NCBI GenBank assembly: GCA_029203125.1
Contig: CP119317.1
Coordinates: forward strand, 3,348,001-3,412,000
Origin: Candidatus Cohnella colombiensis
GTDB lineage: Bacteria > Bacillota > Bacilli > Paenibacillales > Paenibacillaceae
Direction: 5' to 3'
DNA: 64,000 bases
Position numbers and translations under genes: made by a program. Of this stretch, positions 15,914 through 24,700 are shown one piece after another. The notes beneath the pieces were generated by a model, which saw nothing but the letters and a program-made list of their open reading frames with translations, was not told the DNA's origin and did not search any database. The first letter of the stretch is position 1. The number at the start of each line of letters is the position of its first letter.

Positions 15914-18391
15914 TTAATTTAACAACCATTGAATATAAAAGTATGGTAGCGTACGCTCTGCCAATAATACTTTCTGATCATTTACAACACAGTACATAGA
16001 CAATTTGTACTCTTTTAGACTTTCTGCCTTTGCAGCTAATGTAGTGTCACTAAAGAATATTGTCTGCTTAATGTTATTTCCTTCTTTGAATTCCTGCTCT
16101 GCATCACCCAAAGCGAATTCCTTGAACACTACTGTTTTATTTGTATTCTGATCCTCAATTTCTATTCTTAGCTTATAAGAACCTGCAACATCATCAAATG
16201 TAAGATCTGATAGCATACTGTACTCAAGTTCTAAATTTAACCCATCAGTGTTAAAAGATCCATAATTCAAGTATGCATAAAATTTGTCTAATGTTATATC
16301 GAACTTCCCAATTGCCAAATTGTTGAACTTGTTGTTCGGCGTCGAATTCGGCCATGCCTTCGATATTTTATTAATATGACCGGGTATTACATTCGCCTGT
16401 GCTCCAGCCTCTGTAGTACCGGTTACAAGATCTGCAATAAGAATATTCATATTCGTAGATTGCGCAGTAACGGGAATCGTACCGCTGAATGGCATCAGAA
16501 TCCGTCCATTCGAGATGACAGACTTTGTATACTCAGCAACCGTTAATGGGTACACCTCTCCATTATCTGCTTGTAGATAAACAGCGTACTTCTGCATTAG
16601 AGCAGATCTTGCTTCTAAATTTGTAAATACAAGATCTCCACTCACATTCATTTGTTTACCTTCAACTGAAGATCTTACCCGTAGTAATTGAACGCTGCTC
16701 TTCGCAGATAATCGATCGAAGTTTGCAATACCGTTATCCGTAAATGCAAATTTATTCAACACTTCACTCTTGAACTGTCCAATTACTTTTTCAGCCTGTG
16801 AGTCCGTAGTGTCCTTGAGAATTACGCGCGCTTGTTGAACGACTGCTGAGTATGGAATTTGCATCGTGGAGATCAATTCCATCGAGTCTCCCGGCTCTAA
16901 TTGTAATCTTTGATCATATGCAATTATTTCACTAGTACTTCCCGATTGCTCAATCCCGTTGAATGACCACAATGACTTATATCTAGGAACTGCGAGTGCC
17001 TCCTTGGAAACATTCGTCACTTTAAAATTAGCCGTTAAAGTATCCTTTGCACCGGCAGGCAATCGAGTATAGCTTATGATTTCTATCTTATAATCATTGT
17101 AAGTTGTACTTTGAATATCTGTTGTCGTCTTTACAGTAGTATTAGGCAAAAGATAACTTGCAACTTGTTTAAAGACGCTATCTGCCCCAGATGTATTACC
17201 CATTACAAGCTTAATAGAACTGAAGTCTACCTTGCTTGGCACTGAAAAGCTCAGTGTAAAGATCTTGCGTTCTTTAGGTTGAATAACCAAACTCTGATGC
17301 GCATCAGATTTAGAGCTATAATAGGAACCATCTCCAGACACGATGAAGAACTGCACCGTAGAAGGCTTGTAGCTTTTCGTCCCCTGATTTTCAATTAAGA
17401 ATTGAAGTTCCACATTTCTTGTGCTCGAACTTACTGAAGAAGAAATTCCTTTTAAAGCCGTTTTTATTTTACTATCCGTTGTTTGAATATATTTCGGTAA
17501 AAAAGCGGGTACAGAAATTTCTTGAATGGTCGCAGCTTTTGGTAATGCATATGTGCCGCTAGGTATAAAGATTCCATCTGCCTCTGACAGATAGCCTGAA
17601 ATTAATTTACTATTCGAGATATCTACATGTGCAGGAATGTTTACCTCAAGATCAAATATCTTACGTTCTTTCGGCAATATATTTAAATCCTTTAATGTAT
17701 CATTCTTTGCTGTATACAGAGAACCATCTGATGTCATGACGTAATACTGCGTTTTTGATGCATTATAATCTTTTGCATTTAAATTTTCAATTAAGAATGA
17801 CACTGTCAATGTTCTAACTTCACCAACTACTGTTGATTTTGCACTCTTTACTGCAGTTTTCAGCTTGCTTTCATTCGTCACCAAATACTTCGGTAGAAAG
17901 GCTGCCGTAATAGAGCTGGATTGTGCCGAGAGTGGGAATTTTCCAAGCTGCCGTGTAAGTTCTGGTGCAGTTACATCAAACTTATACATGTTAATTTGCA
18001 ATTTTGAGAGCGTGAGATTACTCGTAATTTGCGCATAGTATGTAAGGTCAATACTAGACTTACCATTCAATGACGTAATTGATTTCTCAGCAGCAATGGG
18101 CGATGTTTTAAAGGGAACCCCGCTTACGCTCGATACTTTGCTCCAATAGTCATCTAACTGTAATTTGCTGTTACTATTATTCTTAATCGTCAATGTGTAA
18201 ATTAAATAAAGACCTTTATCCTGTGTAATTAAATCCGCTGATTTTACTTGCGCTGTAGCATTAGTTCCAATATTCATTACAGTACTCGTAGCCGCAGTAA
18301 CTTTATCCTTATTAAGCACAGTTCCAAAAGAAAAGATGACTACAGTTGCTAAGAGTAGCATGAATGACTTCTTCAATGATTGTTTTAACAT
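15914..18391 (-). CDS. Large secreted protein with tandem 132-residue repeats, function unknown
   Basis: 825 residues with an N-terminal signal peptide (hydrophobic 9-24, likely cleavage near VTA-ATS at ~33). No SLH domain, no sorting signal and no recognised enzyme motif. Two consecutive repeats are obvious: FLPKY at 165 and 297, FLIEN at 199 and 331, and PKERKIF at 240 and 372, an exact offset of 132 residues. The flanking parts also look like beta-sandwich domains (LTIKNNSNSKLQL, LVFTNLEARSAL), as in adhesin or matrix proteins. AAGGAGG lies 13 bases before ATG 18391. It follows the S-layer gene terminator; partial read-through from the S-layer transcript is possible. Probably cell-surface or S-layer-associated (inference). 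Confidence 0.75.
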   Translation of the reverse strand: MLKQSLKKSFMLLLATVVIFSFGTVLNKDKVTAATSTVMNIGTNATAQVKSADLITQDKGLYLIYTLTIKNNSNSKLQLDDYWSKVSSVSGVPFKTSPIAAEKSITSLNGKSSIDLTYYAQITSNLTLSKLQINMYKFDVTAPELTRQLGKFPLSAQSSSITAAFLPKYLVTNESKLKTAVKSAKSTVVGEVRTLTVSFLIENLNAKDYNASKTQYYVMTSDGSLYTAKNDTLKDLNILPKERKIFDLEVNIPAHVDISNSKLISGYLSEADGIFIPSGTYALPKAATIQEISVPAFLPKYIQTTDSKIKTALKGISSSVSSSTRNVELQFLIENQGTKSYKPSTVQFFIVSGDGSYYSSKSDAHQSLVIQPKERKIFTLSFSVPSKVDFSSIKLVMGNTSGADSVFKQVASYLLPNTTVKTTTDIQSTTYNDYKIEIISYTRLPAGAKDTLTANFKVTNVSKEALAVPRYKSLWSFNGIEQSGSTSEIIAYDQRLQLEPGDSMELISTMQIPYSAVVQQARVILKDTTDSQAEKVIGQFKSEVLNKFAFTDNGIANFDRLSAKSSVQLLRVRSSVEGKQMNVSGDLVFTNLEARSALMQKYAVYLQADNGEVYPLTVAEYTKSVISNGRILMPFSGTIPVTAQSTNMNILIADLVTGTTEAGAQANVIPGHINKISKAWPNSTPNNKFNNLAIGKFDITLDKFYAYLNYGSFNTDGLNLELEYSMLSDLTFDDVAGSYKLRIEIEDQNTNKTVVFKEFALGDAEQEFKEGNNIKQTIFFSDTTLAAKAESLKEYKLSMYCVVNDQKVLLAERTLPYFYIQWLLN

Positions 18392-18492
18392 TCGATCTCT
18401 CGTACCTCCTTATATAAATCCCTACTCTTATAAACGAAAATACATAGAGATAAGTTTCGCTGAAACGCCTGCTTTATATAAATTTTATGTAC

Positions 18493-18525
18493 AAAAAAAG
18501 AACCTAGCCGAGGCTAGGTTCTTTT
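18493..18525 (-). terminator. Strong terminator of the S-layer gene
   Basis: A 14-bp near-perfect stem on the minus strand (AGAACCTAGCC / GGCTAGGTTCT core) closes on a tiny loop and is followed by TTTTTTTGT. It begins about 10 bases beyond the S-layer stop codon at 18536. Confidence 0.93.
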
Positions 18526-18535
18526 CAGTAGTGCC

Positions 18536-21178
18536 TTATAAGCTTTCTACGTTAAGCGTAGTTGTAGCGCTAAGACCATTCACAGTGACATAAGTTACTG
18601 TGATAATTCCGTTAGTAGCTTTCAGGAAATCTCCATCAGTTCTATCGGAAGTATCAGCTACATCAGCGATCGTTCCTTTAGAGCTGTAGAAACTGCCCGC
18701 ATCAGTAATTGCAACACCATATTGGTCTTTAACTTCTACTTCAGCGTTCAGATCTAGGTTGTCACCAACATTACCAGATAGTGTGTACTCAGCTTTCTTG
18801 AACTTAACAGATGTAGCAAATGGAGCTACGTCAGATACTGTAACTGTTTGTTCGTTAAGCTTAACACCGTCTTTCCAGACAGCTACAACAGCAGTTCCTT
18901 TAGCTTTACCATAGATAGTCAGACCAGCTTCTTTTGCAACAACAGATGCATCAGAAGTTGTTACAAGGTCATAGAAGTTAGCAGCGTTAAGAGCAACTTC
19001 TACGCCAGCTTCAGTCTTACCAGTCAATGTAAGTGTTACAGAGTGACCAGTACCAGGAGCATTTTTTGCATATACTGTACCAACAGTACCTACAGTCAAG
19101 GATTTAACATCAGCATTAGCAATTACTGTGAAGCTGATATCAAAAGTTACGTTTGTGAAAGTAGCTTTGGACAAAGTTACTTTAACTTTTTCAGAACCAG
19201 TTGCTGTACCTGTTACAGTAGAACCAGCAACACTTACTTTACCAGCAGCATCAGGAGTCGTGATCGCTACTGCCCAACCATTAGCAGCACTCATCGTACG
19301 GCCATAGTTGTCACGAACAATCAACTTCGAGAAATCAACTGTTTGTGTAGCGCCAGTAGTCAAAGTCGTCTTAAGATCTTTAGTTCCAGCAACGCTAACT
19401 GCATATGCAACGTCTTTAACATCTACAACAACTGTAGATACGATTTGGTTATTCAACCATGCCATAACTGTAGTGGTACCAGTATTAGCAAAAGTGAATT
19501 CGATATCGCCGTTCGCTTTGAACTTAGGTGTGATTGCAGCATTGTTAGCTGTGAATGTCAAACCACCAGCAGCAGCAACAACATCTTTGTTAGCATATTG
19601 TTTACCTTGGCTGTCAGCAGCTACATAAGGGAATGCAACGCCTTCGCCCTTAACTACGATTGCAGCAGGAGCGCTCAATTGGAACGTCTTCAAGGAAGCA
19701 GCAGCTTCAACATTTACACTAACAGATGCATTAGCACCAGTCTTTGTGTTAACAGCAGTAATAACTACATTACCAGCAGTTGCGCCAGTAGCGAAAGTCA
19801 ATACGCCATCAGCATCAACAGCGAATGTGCTTGCACTTACGATTGCAGAGTTGCTAACTGTGAAGCTGATGTCGCCGAATACTACGGATGTAGCAGCAGC
19901 GCCGCCTACAGCACCTTGTTGAGCAAGCTTGATTGTACCGCCATATTGATCATTCAAAGTATAAGGAAGTGCATAACCAGCTTTACCTGTGTAAACGCGG
20001 TCAGCGTCTTTCAATGGAGCAACTTGACCCAAAGCAATTGTAGTTGGGGAGCTCTTAGCTACAACTTTGAAAGTCTTAGTAGCAGTAAGACCAGTTACAT
20101 AGTTGGAAGCTGTGATAACGATTGTGTTGTCTACATCTTCTAGAGAAGCATCAAGTTTACCACCAGCTAGTTTCGCAACTAGGTCGCCGTTTTTGCTGCT
20201 GAATGCGGAGATCGCAACTGCAGCAGTCTTGTCTTCTTCATTAAATTGGTTGAACGCTTTAACTAGAAGATCTTGTGCAGCAGCTTTTTGGATGCTAGCA
20301 GCACCGATGTCAATCTTGGAAACCTTAGCAGCTTCAACTTTTACTTTAACAGCATCAAGTTTGTTTACTACTACATCATATTCTTGAGCTGGCAAGAATG
20401 TTGCTTCAAGAACAACTGATTTCTTGTCTTCAGATGCTTTAGCAGTTACTGGGTAGCTAACAAGACCATTCTTAACAGCAACAGTCAAATCAGTGATCTC
20501 AGTAGCAGTCAAAACACGGTTGAAATCAACAGTGATCTTTGTAGCGCCGGATTGTGCAGCTTTAGCTACAGCAAGCTCAGCATTTGCATAACCTTCAAGG
20601 CCAAGGATTTCTCCAAGCTTCTTGCCAGTACCAGCAACTTCAGTGTCAAGAGCTGCTACGATTGCAACATAAGTGTCGCCACGTTTAGCAGGTGCATCGA
20701 AGTTAGTACCTTCTGGGAAGATTCCAGCTGCAACAGCAAGTTCGCCAACTTTAGCATATTGCTCTGCAGAAGTTGTGTCTACGCCAAGAGCGCGAAGAAC
20801 AACAGCAGCGAATTGCTTGTTAGTCAACTCTTCATTCCAACCAAATTTCGTAGCGGAATGACCTTGCATGTAACCTTCTTCTTTAGCCCATGAAAGAACT
20901 GCATCATACAAAGCGCTCTTAGGAACGTCTTTGAATGTGTGGGACTTATCAGTAGCCTTAGAAGCATCTTCTTTACCTACTAGACGGGAAAGAAGAACAG
21001 CGAGATCTTGACGTTTCCAAGTGGAATCGAGCATTAGACCGCCGTTTTGGTCGCCTTTGATGACGCCCAATTTTTGCAATGCGGAACCAGCTTCATTAGC
21101 TGTAGCTGCGGATGCCATGTTCGCGAACATACCGAACACCAAGGCAATCGTTAGCAATAAGGATAAACTTTTTTTCAT
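18536..21178 (-). CDS. S-layer protein with N-terminal SLH domains
   Basis: About 880 residues. The signal peptide MKKSLSLLLTIALVFGMFAN is probably cut at MASA-ATA (after residue 24). Three divergent SLH-like modules cover ~25-200 (LQKLGVIKGDQNGG / AKEEGYMQG / AAGIFPEGTNF), with the usual TRAE position reading KRQD, TNKQ and KRGD. The rest is Ala/Thr/Val-rich, lacks cysteine, and looks like a series of Ig-like beta domains (DQYGGTIKL, DNYGRTMS, DQYGVAITD), typical of self-assembling S-layer subunits. The start at 21178 follows GAGGAGGAG; an in-frame upstream start at 21250 has its own strong SD (see 21179-21266). Monocistronic, with a strong terminator and at least two candidate promoters. 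Likely glycosylation target of the neighbouring locus. Confidence 0.9.
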   Translation of the reverse strand: MKKSLSLLLTIALVFGMFANMASAATANEAGSALQKLGVIKGDQNGGLMLDSTWKRQDLAVLLSRLVGKEDASKATDKSHTFKDVPKSALYDAVLSWAKEEGYMQGHSATKFGWNEELTNKQFAAVVLRALGVDTTSAEQYAKVGELAVAAGIFPEGTNFDAPAKRGDTYVAIVAALDTEVAGTGKKLGEILGLEGYANAELAVAKAAQSGATKITVDFNRVLTATEITDLTVAVKNGLVSYPVTAKASEDKKSVVLEATFLPAQEYDVVVNKLDAVKVKVEAAKVSKIDIGAASIQKAAAQDLLVKAFNQFNEEDKTAAVAISAFSSKNGDLVAKLAGGKLDASLEDVDNTIVITASNYVTGLTATKTFKVVAKSSPTTIALGQVAPLKDADRVYTGKAGYALPYTLNDQYGGTIKLAQQGAVGGAAATSVVFGDISFTVSNSAIVSASTFAVDADGVLTFATGATAGNVVITAVNTKTGANASVSVNVEAAASLKTFQLSAPAAIVVKGEGVAFPYVAADSQGKQYANKDVVAAAGGLTFTANNAAITPKFKANGDIEFTFANTGTTTVMAWLNNQIVSTVVVDVKDVAYAVSVAGTKDLKTTLTTGATQTVDFSKLIVRDNYGRTMSAANGWAVAITTPDAAGKVSVAGSTVTGTATGSEKVKVTLSKATFTNVTFDISFTVIANADVKSLTVGTVGTVYAKNAPGTGHSVTLTLTGKTEAGVEVALNAANFYDLVTTSDASVVAKEAGLTIYGKAKGTAVVAVWKDGVKLNEQTVTVSDVAPFATSVKFKKAEYTLSGNVGDNLDLNAEVEVKDQYGVAITDAGSFYSSKGTIADVADTSDRTDGDFLKATNGIITVTYVTVNGLSATTTLNVESL

Positions 21179-21266
21179 AACCTTTTTTTCTCCTCCTCGA
21201 GAATGTATCTGTTTGGTTTGTTGGGAAAAATTATAGCTCGAATCTCTCATTGTGTTTCACCCCCTT
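21179..21266 (-). promoter_or_regulatory. Second in-frame translation start and SD upstream of the S-layer gene
   Basis: ATG at 21250 lies 24 codons upstream of the conventional S-layer start in the same frame. It is preceded by AAGGGGGTG (21258-21266) at 7 bases. The extension MRDSSYNFSQQTKQIHSRGG plus EKKV would lengthen the signal peptide; the second SD GAGGAGGAG (21190-21198) is embedded in it. Tandem in-frame starts are known for the middle-wall-protein gene of Bacillus (Brevibacillus) brevis 47. Confidence 0.65.
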
Positions 21267-21390
21267 CCCTGAGTAGAGCATTGTCTATAATTGATGTCTG
21301 CTGGCATGTCTAATTAGTAGATACATGTCGCAGAAACTCGTAAACATAGATAGAAACACAAAATTGGCACATAAAATCGCCACTCCCCCC

Positions 21391-21420
21391 ATTATACATG
21401 AGGGACTCATTCACCGTAAA
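21391..21420 (-). promoter_or_regulatory. Candidate S-layer promoter P2 (sigma-A type)
   Basis: -10 TATAAT (21391-21396) and -35 TTTACG (21415-21420) on the minus strand with an 18-bp spacer. The transcript would carry a leader of roughly 205 bases before the start at 21178. Confidence 0.5.
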
Positions 21421-21537
21421 GAACAATTTCATAGAACAGACGAGATAATTAGGACATTTGCCCTTCCCGTAAGTCTCACAGTATAAAACGCAGTTGCGCT
21501 CTAAAAGTTGCGGTATGTAGCAAATTACTTAAACTTT

Positions 21538-21654
21538 TTTTTATTGGAGCTCGAAAACCTCTCAATAAAGGCGCATTGCTTTAATACTCTCTTAGTATAG
21601 CTTGGACCGAGACTCTCGTCACCTTATAACTTTTACCTAATGCTCCAATAAAAA
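21538..21654. repeat. 13-bp perfect inverted repeat with a 91-bp spacer upstream of the S-layer gene
   Basis: TTTTTATTGGAGC (21538-21550) is exactly matched by GCTCCAATAAAAA (21642-21654). The arms enclose candidate promoter P1. It could be a regulatory DNA element, or a long-range stem in read-through RNA from the upstream SLH gene. Confidence 0.7.
21594..21622 (-). promoter_or_regulatory. Candidate S-layer promoter P1 (sigma-A type)
   Basis: -10 TATACT (21594-21599) and -35 GTGACG (21617-21622) with a 17-bp spacer on the minus strand. The leader would be about 405 bases. Together with P2 this would give tandem promoters, common before highly expressed S-layer genes. Confidence 0.4.
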
Positions 21655-21679
21655 CTAAGGAAAAGTATGCTTAAAGTAA

Positions 21680-21708
21680 CAGGGGACTGCAAACTCAGCA
21701 GCCCCCTG
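21680..21708 (-). terminator. Terminator of the 1324-residue SLH protein gene
   Basis: On the minus strand CAGGGGGCTGC pairs with GCAGTCCCCTG (one G-U pair) around a 7-base loop, 15 bases beyond the stop at 21723. The T-tract is weak (TTACTTT). Confidence 0.75.
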
Positions 21709-21722
21709 ATACGCAACTCAAT

Positions 21723-24700
21723 CTAGCTTAAGTTTTTAGGGAATGTAGATGTCTTAGCGATCTCTAGCAACTGAACGACGATCTTGCCCGCCTCAGCTCG
21801 TGTAAGGTTAGACTTCGGATTGAAGTTGTATGAAGCCTTCTTCTCCCCTTCAAGAAATACAGGAGCACCGACCATGATCTTCTTATCGTTCATCGCTGAT
21901 ACCGCCGGTCTCGCATAGTACTGGATAGACCCAGAGTCTAGGAAGTTTTTCGCCAGCTTGCTCTCAAGCTTACTATCATTCTTAGGTAGCGTGATTTGCT
22001 TCGAGAGGGCTCTCGCTAGCATAGTTGCTGCTTGTTCTCGTGTAATACGCAAGTCAGCTCCAAAGAATCCTTCATCTAGGCCCGCGATAATCCCCGCTCT
22101 AGCTGCTGTTTCAATGTGCTCATAATCCCATGTATTGGTTCTTGCGTCAGGCACGATATCAAAGAACGACTGAGTACCCGAATAATTAAGCGGCATATTC
22201 AAACCTTTGACAATCAAAGTTGCAAATTCGCCACGAGTAATTAAATCATTCGCTCCGAATTCGTCCGTTCTTAGATAAGTCATAATCCCCTTGGAATAAA
22301 GACCATTCAGGATGTTCCGTGCCCAGCCGTGGTTGGTCACATCACTAAATCCTTTTCTAAGCTTCATGACTTTGTAATAGCCAAATTCATCGAATGGTAC
22401 TGTAATCGTACCTGCCTTCGCGTTAACTGATCCGCCGATGTTCACCCATTGATTGTTATCTGAAAAGCGGAACACGGTTATTGTATGTCCGACTTCATCT
22501 ACTACACTGCTATCATACTTTAATGTTAAAGTACCACGAGCAGACGGTATTACTTTGCGTTCAGCAGGAATGCGAGAGAATGTACCTTCCAAGGAGTATG
22601 GAGGTAAGCCGTTTGTCGCAGGCTTATAATTCGCAGCTCCTCTGTCACCCTGTTCTCCAATTCCACCATTAATCCAATAAATATCAGAGATCCGAGTAAA
22701 ATTCACTGTCTCACTATTGTTTGCAAACCTCATGCTCACATCATAATCAATATCAATTGCTGTCGCGGCGCCTGTTGATCTTTGGTCTGCATGAACACCA
22801 ATAATGTTGCCGTAGTCATTACGTCTTTCAACAACACCATCCTTAGGATCCGCTATACCAAAGAGCAGCTTCGTATTGATATATTGCTTCGTAATTCCTT
22901 GAGCATTTTGGGATGAAGCTTTAAGCACAATTCCTTTAGGGAATGTAAGTTGCACTTTCTTATCAAATATAGAGTGCTTAGTGCCGAGCTTCTCCATATA
23001 TTGACTATCAACCAATACGGTTGGCGTGTAATATACGGTTACTGTACGATCTAGCGTCGTATCTGCACGTTTAATCTGTATCTTGATATCGTTCTTACCT
23101 GATTTCAAACCGTCATAATCGTAGACAAAACGATTTTTCAAATCGACGCGCTTGATTGCACTCTCCTTCTTGCCAGGGAAGATGACCTCTGTCGCCCCTT
23201 CAGCTTCGATATCGAAGCGTACAAAGTTCTTGTTGATGTTAATCGTATTCCCAACAGTTGCCTTAGGAGAAAGAACGCGGAATGACGCTACTTCTCTTGT
23301 TACGTCCAATGTGACGGACGAAGGAGAGCCCGAGCTGTTAAGCAGCTCTAGTTTGTATACATGTGATCCTGGCGCATCATACTGAATGTTCTGGATCCGC
23401 AGGATGAAGCTGTCTTCATCCCCCATGAAATCAATCGAATAGTTTTTTGGGTTGTCAGCTGCATTTTTAGTAGCCACATCGTAAGTCAATATTTTCGTAG
23501 TTCCAAGGTAAATGTTGATCCATGTCGCATTTTCACCCCGTAGCACTAGATCATAAGCAGATTCACTCGTGACGTATTTATCACCCGTTAGCGTGAATTC
23601 AGGTGTGACTGCAAAAATACGATCCATCTCATCCGCGGTATAGTCATCAACATCCTTGATTGGTAATGGTGGACGATCCAAAGAGCTAATGACGGGCATA
23701 AACTTCTTAATTTGCGATACATTCGTATCTGTAATGTAAATTCGGATTTCTTTTACTAATTCTTGACGCAAGCCACCGATTACAGCTCCATTTAAGTTCA
23801 CTGCTTTAATCGTGATTGTATTCTCACCGTAGTAAAGTGGCCCATCCATCTGTGTAATCTCAAGATCCATTTTGAATTTATTGCCAGTTAACGTAACTGT
23901 TGGTGTTATTCCTGTCGGAGCTGTGGCTGCTGTAAATTGTTCAGTCCCATTTACAAAAAATTGCGGTGCTTCAACGGTATTAAAGTCAACAAATTCTCCT
24001 GTCGCATCAATTTTAGGCGTTGTAGATGCGTTCGAGCTAAATTCATATCTTTGTCCATCATACAAATTGGAAACGTAGATATAGCTCTTCGACAAGAAGG
24101 AGAAGTTTGCTACATAATCAGACGACGATGCTGCTCCAAGCTTAAACTGTACGCTATGCTGTCCAATAGCGATGTTGCTGATCTTATAGACCCATCGATT
24201 GGTGCCTCGATCGGTTGGTTGAGCTACTGCTTTATCTATCGTAATCGTCTGTGATCCAATCGGTAAATACTGTGCAATTAATTGACTAGCTGCAATGCTT
24301 CCCGGGACACCTACACTAACAATCGGCCGATCTGCTTCTACAAGGATGTAAAAAGTAGATTCTTTTAGATCTGCACCCCTAAGTGGCTTAGTCGCTGAAT
24401 TGGCAATCGTAGTTCCCGCCACCGCAGGATCATAACCTGGAAGAAGCTTAATGTCTTTGATAACTGTATCGCCAGGCATAAATTTAAATTCGCCATTAAA
24501 GCCAACAGTATCGCCACCATAGGAAACCGAAAGATTTACTTTCTGTAACACATCGTAGTCTGTACCATTGTGTGTCATCACATATTTGACAGCACCAGAC
24601 TCTTTAAGTGTGAACTCTACGAGTCTATATTCCGGTGTGCCATCTTGTGCGAGAATGATCTGCTCAGTAATATCAGTAGCGGCAACTTCATCTTTGATGT

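Noticed and set aside
18848..20143. 431-codon open frame on the plus strand opposite the S-layer gene
   Set aside because: It is an antisense shadow created by the Ala/Thr/Val codon bias of the S-layer gene: Ser/Cys-rich, low-complexity translation, no SD, no family resemblance.
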